A stretch of 64,000 nucleotides of DNA, taken from Candidatus Heimdallarchaeota archaeon (lineage in GTDB: Archaea > Asgardarchaeota > Heimdallarchaeia > Heimdallarchaeales > Kariarchaeaceae). Of the stretch, positions 30,208-39,634 are shown in pieces (the stretch's first letter is position 1; the number at the start of each line of letters is the position of its first letter). Both the position numbers and the translations under genes were made by a program. A model generated the notes under the pieces. The model saw only the letters and a list, made by a program, of their open reading frames with translations, did no database searches and was not told the origin of the DNA. The stretch spans positions 1-64,000 of the forward strand of contig JASBSB010000005.1 of NCBI GenBank assembly GCA_030149205.1, read 5' to 3'.

Positions 30208-30326
30208 GAGGTAGTAGCTCAGCTTGGAAGAGCGCTGCCCTTCTAAAAATGTGGTTAAACCTCATTTGTAGCAAGGCAGATGTCGCGGGTTCGAAATCCA
30301 ATAAGACGAAATTCCCGTCTACCTCG
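30208..30326 (+). tRNA. tRNA-Arg(UCU) interrupted by two introns: 30246-30273 (37/38) and 30296-30312 (59/60)
   Basis: Acceptor GAGGTAG/CTACCTC, D stem GCTC/GAGC, anticodon stem CTGCC/GGCAG with spliced loop CTTCTAA, T stem GCGGG/CCCGT with spliced loop TTCGAAT; both introns fit BHB folds. Confidence 0.9.
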
Positions 30327-30361
30327 TAATTTATTATCAATTTTATTTTTATGTTTTAATT

Positions 30362-31588
30362 TCACCAAAGAGTTTTGACATTTACTGATGGTGCATCTTG
30401 ATCCCAAGATGAACTAGTATTTCCAACCTCTTCACCCAAATCCAAAGCATATGGAGAATCCACCCCAGATAATATAACTGTTACTTCAAGCTTGTTCCCT
30501 AAACTTTCGTCCTTGTCAGTTCCCCAAATAATTTCAGCACCCCTACCAATTTCTTGAGTAATCATTCTAACACTTCTCTTAATCTCATCCAAGCTTAGTG
30601 ATTCTCCTCCTGTTATCTGAATCAAAGCAGCCTTAGCATCCGAGATTTGAATATCCAAAAGGTTTGAAGCAAGTGCCTCTGCTATGGCTTCTTCCACTCG
30701 ATGTTCTCCTTCTCCTTCTCCTACTCCAATTACAGAACTACCACCCCTGGTAAGAATTTGTCTGATGTCTGCGAAATCTACATTCACATAAGCTTTGCTT
30801 TTGATTAGGTTAACAATTCCTCTAACAGCTTTGATTAAGATCTCGTCAGCGACCTTAAATGCCAAATCTAAGGGGAGGTCTGAACTTAATTGTAATAATT
30901 TCTCATTTGGAATTACTATAACTGTATCACATGATTTGTATAGCTCTCTTAACCCTTCCAATGCATTTTTGATCTTGTACTCTCCTTCCATCTCAAATGG
31001 TAATGTACAAACTCCAACAACCAAGGCACCTTGTTCTTTTGCTACACTTGCTATAACTGGAGCAGCACCAGTTCCTGTTCCACCTCCCATTCCTGCTTGC
31101 ACGAAAACTAGATCTGCACCAGACACCAATTCTTCAATCTCTGGGATTGATTCCTCTGCAGCTGCTCTGCCTATCACGGGGTCATTTCCTGCTCCAAGCC
31201 CCTCAGTTAGGTTTTTTCCAAGTATCAATTTCTTGTTACTATTGGTACTGTAGAGATGAAAAGCGTCAGTGTTCGCTGCAACTGACACCGCCCCCTTCAA
31301 GCCCTTTAGGTGCAATCTGTTAACAGCATTTGAACCTGCTCCACCCACCCCAAACACCAGTATCTTGTTTAGATTGTTGGTAATCAAGACTTTTATAATA
31401 TTGTCAACCTGGTCAGAGTTGTATTTGCTCTTTTTATCATTCAGCGGAATTTCATTAGATGATTTCTCTTGATGTTTCCTCTTTATACTGGAAATAAAGG
31501 ATGGTTCTTTGATTTTGGGTTCTTGTGACTGATAAACAGTCTCCAACTCATCCCACATATCAAGATGATCTTTAATGGGAGAACTCAT
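30362..31588 (-). CDS. ftsZ: Cell division protein FtsZ
   Basis: Tubulin signature GGGTGTGAAPVIA, GVGGAGSNAVNRL, NTD; likely start at MSSPIKDHLDMW. Confidence 0.96.
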   Translation of the reverse strand: MSSPIKDHLDMWDELETVYQSQEPKIKEPSFISSIKRKHQEKSSNEIPLNDKKSKYNSDQVDNIIKVLITNNLNKILVFGVGGAGSNAVNRLHLKGLKGAVSVAANTDAFHLYSTNSNKKLILGKNLTEGLGAGNDPVIGRAAAEESIPEIEELVSGADLVFVQAGMGGGTGTGAAPVIASVAKEQGALVVGVCTLPFEMEGEYKIKNALEGLRELYKSCDTVIVIPNEKLLQLSSDLPLDLAFKVADEILIKAVRGIVNLIKSKAYVNVDFADIRQILTRGGSSVIGVGEGEGEHRVEEAIAEALASNLLDIQISDAKAALIQITGGESLSLDEIKRSVRMITQEIGRGAEIIWGTDKDESLGNKLEVTVILSGVDSPYALDLGEEVGNTSSSWDQDAPSVNVKTLW

Positions 31589-31768
31589 AGAAAAAAATCT
31601 AGTACTTAGAATTAATAAAGAAGTCAATATAGATGTGTTATGTCAGTAGTATCGAACCAAGGAGTATACTGAATTATTACAAATAAAAAGTATATTTTAG
31701 TAAGCTAATGGAATAGGGAGAAGCCTTTAATCAATATATTAAAATATGTTACTTACAGTATATCTACA

Positions 31769-32158
31769 TTGATAGATTTCAATATCGAAGATGCTGAAAG
31801 TGCCGAGAAGGATTTTACCCAAAATTTCTCTAGACTTCATCTTACAGATTTTCAAATGACAATTGTGGATAATATCACAGAGTTTCTTGATGATAAATTA
31901 GTTCTAAGTGTATTTGCTTTAAAGGGGTTCATTTATAGAGCAGTCAAGGTTTGGCAACAAACCATGGAAAAACCCGGTAACAGTATTGAGTCTTTTACTC
32001 CTAAGGAACGAATAGAGGCAGTTAGATCTATGTTCAAAACTTTGGAAACTCTCTTAAAACCAGCTTTAAAAAACTCAACAGATGATGAAGAATTAACAAG
32101 AATCATGACTGATGGCTTGAAATTTTACACTGATAAATTTGCATACCGTGAAGACTAG
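31769..32158 (+). CDS. Small helical protein of unknown function
   Basis: 129 aa ORF, TTG start; stop overlaps convergent plsC stop. Confidence 0.6.
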   Translation: MIDFNIEDAESAEKDFTQNFSRLHLTDFQMTIVDNITEFLDDKLVLSVFALKGFIYRAVKVWQQTMEKPGNSIESFTPKERIEAVRSMFKTLETLLKPALKNSTDDEELTRIMTDGLKFYTDKFAYRED

Positions 32159-32898
32159 ATTCCTAACTGAGTATAATGGTTATATAAATCAATAATCTGT
32201 TCGTTGGGTACTTGATACCATCCAGTTAATAGTCTGATCTTCTTCATTATTTTATCTGTAACCAACCGTATAATTTCGAAATTCTCTTTGTCTGAATAAT
32301 ACTCTTCAAATGAGATAGGGGTTCCTATCTTCATAATCACCGGACGTCCTAATCTTGGCATCTTTGCACCATAAGGCCAGAGTCCATCAGTTCCAAATAA
32401 GCCTACAGGTACCACAGGGACCTCTGCATTAAGGGCCATTCGTGCGATCCCAGTTTTACCATCGAATCGTTTTCGACGGTTAAGAATTGCACCTTCAGGG
32501 AAGATGCCAACACATGCACCCTCCTTCAAAGCAGTGACTGCTGTATTTATGACACTATTTTTGTTCTTTTCCTTACGCTCAGGAACTGGAATTGTGCCAA
32601 TAAAATCATTGATCTTGCCAAATATAGGGTTAGACCATAAGGTTCTTTGTCTCCCAACAAATCGAACCCTGTGTGAATTAATCTCTAAACCCATAACAAA
32701 AGCATCCACAATTGATCCGTGATTTGCAGCGAGAATAAACCCTTGGTTCTTATCAATATTTGAAAGATTTTCAGTTCCATAGGTTTTAACGTTATAAGTA
32801 AGATGCAACAAAAATTTGAAAATACCCTTTACAGATTGATAGGCCCATTCTGCTGGTACATCATATCCTTTAGGTTTGGTTGTTATTTGGTTGTGCAT
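32155..32898 (-). CDS. 1-acyl-sn-glycerol-3-phosphate acyltransferase family protein (PlsC-like)
   Basis: NHGSIVD (HxxxxD), FVGRQ, GTIPVPER, GIFPEGA, VPVVPVGLFG. Confidence 0.92.
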   Translation of the reverse strand: MHNQITTKPKGYDVPAEWAYQSVKGIFKFLLHLTYNVKTYGTENLSNIDKNQGFILAANHGSIVDAFVMGLEINSHRVRFVGRQRTLWSNPIFGKINDFIGTIPVPERKEKNKNSVINTAVTALKEGACVGIFPEGAILNRRKRFDGKTGIARMALNAEVPVVPVGLFGTDGLWPYGAKMPRLGRPVIMKIGTPISFEEYYSDKENFEIIRLVTDKIMKKIRLLTGWYQVPNEQIIDLYNHYTQLGI

Positions 32899-33148
32899 TA
32901 ATTGCCTCCTCGTAAGCTTCTTCGTATGATAACAGAATAGGTTCCTTGGTCACAATCATAGTATAACCAACCCAAGCAATAACTCCGCCTACAGTTAATG
33001 AGAGAATAAGTAGCGGTACTATCAATCCTACATACTGAATTGTAAAGCCACTCTGATCCATGATTTTGGTTGCAATTAGAGCATAAATCTCAAATCCAAT
33101 TATTAAAATCCCTGAGATAAATATTAGTGACCCCTTGAATTTACTCAT
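32870..33148 (-). CDS. Small membrane protein (two TMs)
   Basis: 92 aa; 29-bp overlap with plsC-like gene. Confidence 0.6.
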   Translation of the reverse strand: MSKFKGSLIFISGILIIGFEIYALIATKIMDQSGFTIQYVGLIVPLLILSLTVGGVIAWVGYTMIVTKEPILLSYEEAYEEAINAQPNNNQT

Positions 33149-33326
33149 ATTATCACAAAAATTATAGTATTATTTAAGAACATTTTTTGTTAAGGTTAGT
33201 AAATTGTAACCATTGACTTTATGGAAGAATTTAATCAGTTGTTCGGATTTTTATTTTTAGATGGTTTTTCGTATTCTACTTAATGCTTGAATGAAATGTT
33301 TAAGAAAATCTGAATGATAATTAATT

Positions 33327-33842
33327 ATGGCAGTTATCCATGAGGTCATTATTTGTCCAAATTGTGAGAAAGAGATAAACCCCAGTGAGGCGACACATGT
33401 TGTAAAAAGAGGTCAATCAAGATTTAATTGGTGGGTCACCCCAGTGAATCTATTTCTGATTTCTATTATGTTTCTGCTACTTGAACTAGGGACGAATTCC
33501 GGTTCTTTTACATCTTTCAAATGGAGCCCGTGGGTGGTTGCGGGTATTTGGATAATTTACTTTGGAGCACTCTTTCTTACACTCAGGATTGAAGATTCTT
33601 GGTTTTACGCTTCCTTAATCTTCGTGGGATTTTGTGTCTATCTTGCTCTTTTGGATCTTGAATTCCCATCCAAGCAACCTACTGTATTAGGTTTAACTTG
33701 GAGTTTTTACCCTATCGTAATCATTCTATTTCTGCTTGTACTTCTACCAGTCAATTCATATTTCGGACAAAAACGAAAACAATCAGTAGAGTTACTAAAA
33801 GAAGTTATAAAACTAGAGGAAGAACATGTCAAGGGGGCATAA
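33327..33842 (+). CDS. Zinc-ribbon membrane protein
   Basis: CPNCEKEINPSE N-terminus plus four TM helices. Confidence 0.6.
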   Translation: MAVIHEVIICPNCEKEINPSEATHVVKRGQSRFNWWVTPVNLFLISIMFLLLELGTNSGSFTSFKWSPWVVAGIWIIYFGALFLTLRIEDSWFYASLIFVGFCVYLALLDLEFPSKQPTVLGLTWSFYPIVIILFLLVLLPVNSYFGQKRKQSVELLKEVIKLEEEHVKGA

Positions 33843-33843
33843 T

Positions 33844-34776
33844 ATGAAAGAATTTAATTTTATAGATATTGTTTCTGATCCCTCTCCAACTCTGCTTTCC
33901 ACTTTTTTTCACTCTTTAAGAAATTCGGTTTATGTAATTATTAGTGTTCTTCATTTTTTATTGTTGCCTCTCATGGCTACATATCAATCAATATGGCCTA
34001 AAGGTTATGATCGTACAGTCAAACCAGAGGCAGAGGAATTTTATTGGCACCCTGGTGGAGACCCAAAATCTGGTGTTTTAATGATACACGGTTTTGGGTC
34101 AACACCACAGATATTTAGAGAATATGGGAAACAATTTTTAGAGGATGGGTATATAGTTTATGGTATCAGAATTATCGGACACGGATCGAGCGAGGCACAT
34201 CTAGCAGACACATTACCAATCGATTGGTATCTTTCGGTTAGAGATAAATATAGAGAGTTACAGGCTCAGTGTGAAGAGGTTCACATCGTAGGACATTCAC
34301 TTGGCTCATTGAATGCATTGATACTTGCATCAATTTACCCTATAAAGTCACTGGTGTTACTTTCATGTCCTATAAAAATTCGAAGAACTCCATTATTTAG
34401 GGCACATTTTCTATTGAGACCATTATCTGTGGTGATTAAGTACTGGCCAGTTGGTCGAGAAAAACGCCGTAAACTTAAGGAGTTTGGAATTCATCAATAT
34501 CAAAAAAATCCACTTAAGGCTGTTGAAGGTTTGTTTGAAATTGCAGAAGTCACAAGAGAGAGACTCCCGAAAGTAACTTGCCCTGTTCTTGCTATGGTGG
34601 GTGATGATGATGAATATGTGGAGCTATCTACTCTAGATTTACTTGAGAGCAATTTAAGTGTATCCGAATTCTCAACTTGGGTTGCACCAAACGCAGGTCA
34701 TCTGATCATAGAAACTTCAGAGAAGACGATATTGGACAAAAAAATACATGATTGGGTTATAGATCATGATCAATAA
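33844..34776 (+). CDS. Alpha/beta hydrolase (esterase/monoacylglycerol lipase-like)
   Basis: VLMIHGFGSTPQIFREYGKQFLEDGY, GHSLGSLNAL, GDDDEYV, GHLIIE; start moved to the ATG of MKEFNFIDIV. Confidence 0.85.
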   Translation: MKEFNFIDIVSDPSPTLLSTFFHSLRNSVYVIISVLHFLLLPLMATYQSIWPKGYDRTVKPEAEEFYWHPGGDPKSGVLMIHGFGSTPQIFREYGKQFLEDGYIVYGIRIIGHGSSEAHLADTLPIDWYLSVRDKYRELQAQCEEVHIVGHSLGSLNALILASIYPIKSLVLLSCPIKIRRTPLFRAHFLLRPLSVVIKYWPVGREKRRKLKEFGIHQYQKNPLKAVEGLFEIAEVTRERLPKVTCPVLAMVGDDDEYVELSTLDLLESNLSVSEFSTWVAPNAGHLIIETSEKTILDKKIHDWVIDHDQ

Positions 34777-34797
34777 AAATAAAATATCCTCCTAATG

Positions 34798-35676
34798 TTA
34801 GATAAGAAATTGTTCTATTTCTTTTGAAACTTGGTCTACCTTCTCATAATAAGGTAAATGTTTTGCCTCAGGAATTAATATACCTTTAGCGTTCAATTTA
34901 TTGACAACAAAATCGAAATATTCAGCTGGAACTATATCATCAAGCTCTCCCCAAAGAACTAATACAGGAATGTTCGCTTCATTTATATTGGTGCAAAGTG
35001 AATCAATAATCTCTAAGATCCAGTCAGGGACTCCAGACAATGATATGAATTTATCCAAGATGTATTGATATGTCCTTCTTGAATGTTTACTTTTTCTAAA
35101 ACTTAAGGCATCAGTGATTAGCTCTTGGTTTATCACTGAGCTATCGTGGAATAGATATTTGTAAGACCTTTGAATGCTATTTTCATCCACAAAAGAATTT
35201 ATTGTTAGATAAGCAAAAAACCTATTAACTATTGGAAATGATGCAACTCTATAAGCCCACCAAACTTTTTTCCCAAATCCAGCTGGTGCCGAAAGAATAA
35301 TTTTATCAAAAGAGTTTGGTATTAATTCAAACAAACCAAATGTCACTCCAGCACCAAATGAGGTCGCAAAAACATCAAACTTATCAAATGAATTGAGTTT
35401 CACCCACTCTGCCAAAGCCAGAGAAAAAATTTGGAATGAAAATTTAGGGGTATCGATGAACCTTGAACCACCAAATCCAAGCAAATCAACTGATATGAAT
35501 CTGTATTCTAAATTTTTCAATTTCCTCATTAATGGCTTGTAAATGTCCGCAAAACTGCCTAACCCTGGGATAAAGATTAAAATTTTCTTAAATTTTCTCT
35601 CCGTGGCTTCAATATGTCGTATTTTGGCCTTACGATTTTCAATTGAGATTTCAGTAAATCTCTCCTCAAATTCCAC
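34798..35676 (-). CDS. Alpha/beta hydrolase
   Basis: IFIPGLGSFADIYKPLM, ATSFGAGVTFGLF (G-x-S-x-G region variant), VLWGELDDIVP, EAKHLPYYEK. Confidence 0.8.
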   Translation of the reverse strand: MEFEERFTEISIENRKAKIRHIEATERKFKKILIFIPGLGSFADIYKPLMRKLKNLEYRFISVDLLGFGGSRFIDTPKFSFQIFSLALAEWVKLNSFDKFDVFATSFGAGVTFGLFELIPNSFDKIILSAPAGFGKKVWWAYRVASFPIVNRFFAYLTINSFVDENSIQRSYKYLFHDSSVINQELITDALSFRKSKHSRRTYQYILDKFISLSGVPDWILEIIDSLCTNINEANIPVLVLWGELDDIVPAEYFDFVVNKLNAKGILIPEAKHLPYYEKVDQVSKEIEQFLI

Positions 35677-35806
35677 ATCTGTCTTTTGTTGAAGAATTAA
35701 TAATCATTATTGGTAACTACTGTATTTTCGAGCTTGGTTAGATTTTTTTTTCAATTGTACAATTAAGAATGATAATCTTATTATTAGTCAATTAGTATTT
35801 TGAGGC

Positions 35807-36508
35807 ATGACAGTTAAACTGACTTGGTTAGGACACGCAACTTGTCAATTGGAATATGAAGATAAAGTAATACTTATTGATCCATGGTTGGATAACCCTA
35901 AATTTCCAGGAGATGAGTATAAACCAAAAAAAATAGATGTATTATGTATAACTCATGGACACAATGACCATTTTGGTAACGCAATTGAACTTGCTAAGAA
36001 ATTTAAACCAAAAATCCCAGTCATTCATGAAATGAGTGTCTATTTAAATTCCAAAGGCGTTGAGGCCATTGGAATGAATTTTGGTGGCACTTTTGAATAT
36101 GAAGGGATCAAATTTAGCTTGGTTCCGGCGAGTCATTCTGGTGGATATCAGGATGGAGAAAAAATGGTTAATATGGGTAACCCTGGGGGTTATGTTATAA
36201 CATTTCCGGATGGAAACTCTTTCTATCATGCAGGAGACACAGGAGTTACGAAAGAAATGAAAATTACAAGTGCTTTATTTTCTCCAAAAATAGGCTTATT
36301 TCCTATTGGAGGACATTACACCATGGATCCCCGTGGTGCAGCATATGCGGCAAAAATGATGGGGTTGACTCATGTTATTCCGATTCATTGGGGAACTTTT
36401 GTCCCACCTTTAAATGGAACCCCAGATGAGTTAAAAAGTTATATAAAAGAATTTGAATGCAATACTGATGTAATTGAGTTGAAACCAGGGCAATTTCATA
36501 CCTTTTAA
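35807..36508 (+). CDS. UPF0173-type metal-dependent hydrolase (metallo-beta-lactamase fold)
   Basis: WLGHATCQLEYEDKVILIDPWLDNP, ITHGHNDHFG, HAGDTGV, GGHYTMDP, IPIHWGTF. Confidence 0.93.
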   Translation: MTVKLTWLGHATCQLEYEDKVILIDPWLDNPKFPGDEYKPKKIDVLCITHGHNDHFGNAIELAKKFKPKIPVIHEMSVYLNSKGVEAIGMNFGGTFEYEGIKFSLVPASHSGGYQDGEKMVNMGNPGGYVITFPDGNSFYHAGDTGVTKEMKITSALFSPKIGLFPIGGHYTMDPRGAAYAAKMMGLTHVIPIHWGTFVPPLNGTPDELKSYIKEFECNTDVIELKPGQFHTF

Positions 36509-36662
36509 AGTTCTATTATTACTTGTTTTAGTTTCAAATTATTGATTTGAACTAAAGTGGATCTAAGAATATTGCAACTAATTCTTATTTTATGTTGGAT
36601 TAGGATTACAATACTAAGAAGTCAAAGAATAAGTTAATTACCCATATTAGGTCTCTAATTTT

Positions 36663-37451
36663 GTGGAAGACTTAAAGGAATACAAGCTTGATATAGAGGC
36701 AGCATTAAATTCTTGGACTAAGATACTCAGAGACCTTTCGGTTAATCTTGCCTATGCAAAAGGTTCTGCTATTAAGCCATGGGATAGTCCCATAGATTAC
36801 GTTCCTATACTCTCAGACATTGATATTCATATCAATTTATCTCCAATGAATAAGCTAGACATTGGTGATGCACTTAGAATTTCTGAATTATATGAAGAAA
36901 CCTTTAAACTGATTCGTCCCAATTACTCACATATTCCTCGACCACAAATAATGCTGTTATCTAGGCTACATCAAATAGAAACCTATGTACCTCCTGATTA
37001 CTCTTCTGTTAAGTTCCTTATAGGCACTTGCAATGATATAGAAGAGGAAAGGGTCTTGAGTGTTGAAAATTTAAGAGAAATAGATAAAAACACTTTACTG
37101 GCTGAAAAGAACTTTATTCAAGAGATTCCCATCAAACTGTTTGATAGAATTGGGTTGGATTATTGGCAATTCTTGAGACAAATTGTTTGGAGAATCGGAC
37201 CAACTCCGACAAGAGTGCTTTCACAATTTATGGACGATCCTTTTAAGCTTTGGTCACTAAATAGGTCAAGTATTCATAAACTTTTGTTGGATTATGATTT
37301 GGAACAGGTTGCAGATCCTTTTTATGATTTCTATTCTTTAGGTTGGGAGTTGTTTAATACCAATTTCACTGATAATTCAATCTATAGAAAAATCCTAAAA
37401 CAAGGTTATTTAGTTCTCAAAGAATCTTTTAGTTTGGTCGAATCGTTGTGA
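36663..37451 (+). CDS. Hypothetical protein, possible nucleotidyltransferase-fold (GS..DxD)
   Basis: AYAKGSAIKPWDSPIDYVPILSDIDIHINL resembles the NTase GS-x(n)-DxD signature. Confidence 0.55.
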   Translation: MEDLKEYKLDIEAALNSWTKILRDLSVNLAYAKGSAIKPWDSPIDYVPILSDIDIHINLSPMNKLDIGDALRISELYEETFKLIRPNYSHIPRPQIMLLSRLHQIETYVPPDYSSVKFLIGTCNDIEEERVLSVENLREIDKNTLLAEKNFIQEIPIKLFDRIGLDYWQFLRQIVWRIGPTPTRVLSQFMDDPFKLWSLNRSSIHKLLLDYDLEQVADPFYDFYSLGWELFNTNFTDNSIYRKILKQGYLVLKESFSLVESL

Positions 37452-37530
37452 ATATAAGATTTAAAACTAATTGAATATTTGATTTTTAGATTTATTGAAA
37501 AGGATTATATTGACTGAATTATTGACATTT

Positions 37531-39147
37531 CTATCTTGGTACACCTTCATTAGACCATTTCTTCAATAAATTAATTAACTCCTTCTTTTTATCCAAAGGC
37601 TTCCCAACAAATGCGTAAACTTGACTCAATCCCAGGCTACCCAAGACCTCATACGCTTCATCCATATCACAAATTGAGCTTATTCTATTATGGAAATTTT
37701 TGTTTGTTGTTGATTCATTAATAAATTCAATGAATAAGGATAAGACCTTTTTTGTGTTATCATCAACAGTTGGCTTTGGTTTTGAAGTTTCTTTCGGTTT
37801 AGCTTTTTTAGCTTCTTCTTGTTTTTCTTCTTTCTTCTTTTCATTGATAGTTGATGAAGTTTCATTAGGAACAGCTTTTGCTTTTGTTACTGTCTCTTTT
37901 TCCATTTCTTTGGCATCTTTAGCTACATCTGTTTCAGAATTCACCATGGGTTCTGGGCTGTCATCTTTATTTTTTGCCTCCTGTCGCTTTCTTCTGTGTG
38001 CTAAATATTCTGAGGGTTTAATCCAACCCTCTGTTGAAACCTCTACTGTCTTTGTAGGTTCAGGATCCTGTGTAGGTGTGGATTGTTGTTCCTCAATTGA
38101 AGTTTCTTGCTGCTTTTCTTCTACCTTCTCTTCGATTTGTTTTTCTGATTCAGGTTTTGTTTTTTCAGGAATACCAGCAGAAGGAACCTTTTGAGGCGTT
38201 GGAGCAGAGGGTGATTCATCAAACGTTTTAACAGGTTTTTTGACCTTCTCTTTATCAGGTTCTACAGGTGTTGGTTGTGGACTTTCCTTGACCGTTTCTG
38301 TTGGTTTAGATTCAGGGATTTTCTGAGGGATTGGAGCAGAGGGTGATTCATCATACGTTCTAACCGGTTCTTTTACAATTTCTTTCACTGATACTTCTTT
38401 TTCTGTTTGTACCATTTGAGCAGATGGCTTGGTTTCGTGCTCTTTCTCCTGAACATTTGTTACATTAGATGTTTGAGTTAAAGGAGTTGTTTTTGTCCCC
38501 CTTAATTCCTCCTGTTCTGTGTTAAACTGGTTAACAAATTCATTGACAAGAGTTTCAAAATCTTCCACATTAAACTCATAGTTCTCTGGATCAGAAACAG
38601 CTAGAGATAACTCATCAATCAGAGGAAGAAATAGTGTCATAAACTCTTCATATTCAACAGAAATCAACTTTAACCCATTAATTATTGTCGAGATAGCATC
38701 GCTAACTGTATTATGAATCTCGACAATCTGTTCCTCCGAGGGAAAGCCACCCTCTTGAACCATCATCATCAGTTGCTGTCTTAATGTTTCTACCTCGCTA
38801 TCTAAGACCTCTGATTTGCTGGCAAGAAACACCTTCTCCTCATCAATCTTCTTTACTTCCTGACCCAGCTCTGCTAGCCGACTGTTAGCCTCATTGAACT
38901 TCTCTTTTAAAGCCTCATTTTCACTTATGCGAAGATTTAGCTCTTTTGTGAGGTGTTCATTTTTCTTTTTTTCAGTCTCTACTTTTTCCTCAGTTTTTTC
39001 TTTGATCTTATCAAAGGCTTTTATTCTTCGCATGACAAGTTGGGGACTCATGTTTTCTTGCTTAATGAAATTAACTATGAAGATGATGTCTGCAGGATCA
39101 ATATTGTTCTCTCTGAATACTTCTTCCAGATTCGAAGAGTTGCTCAT
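37531..39147 (-). CDS. Coiled-coil protein with long Pro/Glu/Lys/Thr-rich linker and conserved ends
   Basis: 538 aa; N-terminal coiled coil, low-complexity middle, compact C-terminal domain. Confidence 0.7.
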   Translation of the reverse strand: MSNSSNLEEVFRENNIDPADIIFIVNFIKQENMSPQLVMRRIKAFDKIKEKTEEKVETEKKKNEHLTKELNLRISENEALKEKFNEANSRLAELGQEVKKIDEEKVFLASKSEVLDSEVETLRQQLMMMVQEGGFPSEEQIVEIHNTVSDAISTIINGLKLISVEYEEFMTLFLPLIDELSLAVSDPENYEFNVEDFETLVNEFVNQFNTEQEELRGTKTTPLTQTSNVTNVQEKEHETKPSAQMVQTEKEVSVKEIVKEPVRTYDESPSAPIPQKIPESKPTETVKESPQPTPVEPDKEKVKKPVKTFDESPSAPTPQKVPSAGIPEKTKPESEKQIEEKVEEKQQETSIEEQQSTPTQDPEPTKTVEVSTEGWIKPSEYLAHRRKRQEAKNKDDSPEPMVNSETDVAKDAKEMEKETVTKAKAVPNETSSTINEKKKEEKQEEAKKAKPKETSKPKPTVDDNTKKVLSLFIEFINESTTNKNFHNRISSICDMDEAYEVLGSLGLSQVYAFVGKPLDKKKELINLLKKWSNEGVPR

Positions 39148-39192
39148 TAGTATACCGATTAAGAATAATTAATTTTAGTATTCTGTTAGATA

Positions 39193-39579
39193 ATGATAAA
39201 AAGCAAAAAAATTCACTTTTCTTTGTTTATAAAACTACATCTCATTAAAAATTTCATGTTGTTTGAGCAACAAGGTTCGCTAACAATTTTTGAACTTTGG
39301 AAGAGAATATTGAGTATCAACGAAATTTATTTTCGATTTTCAAGTGGAACCAAGGTTCATATTGAAACTCCAAAAAAGAAGGTGTTAGCAACCCACATGA
39401 CTCATCGCATTCCCCTTGAATTACTAAATAGTTATTTATTTGAAGCTCTGGTTTTCAGCTTCAGAGACTATAACCCGAAAAAATTTTATAAAGTAAATTT
39501 ACATCCATATCAATATCTTTTACATTCCAAGATACAAAATAAGATATTCTCTTTAGAATATGTAAAATTAACACACTAA
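39193..39579 (+). CDS. Hypothetical protein
   Basis: 128 aa ORF in an otherwise empty interval; no recognisable domain. Confidence 0.4.
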   Translation: MIKSKKIHFSLFIKLHLIKNFMLFEQQGSLTIFELWKRILSINEIYFRFSSGTKVHIETPKKKVLATHMTHRIPLELLNSYLFEALVFSFRDYNPKKFYKVNLHPYQYLLHSKIQNKIFSLEYVKLTH

Positions 39580-39634
39580 ACTTAATTTTTTCCTTTTCAA
39601 ATATCTTGATGATTTTATATTAGACGAAATAACT

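Noticed and set aside
30795-31253. 152-aa plus-strand ORF
   Set aside because: Antisense to ftsZ.
37700-38194. 164-aa plus-strand ORF
   Set aside because: Antisense to low-complexity Lys/Glu-rich coding sequence; Ser/Phe-rich artefact.
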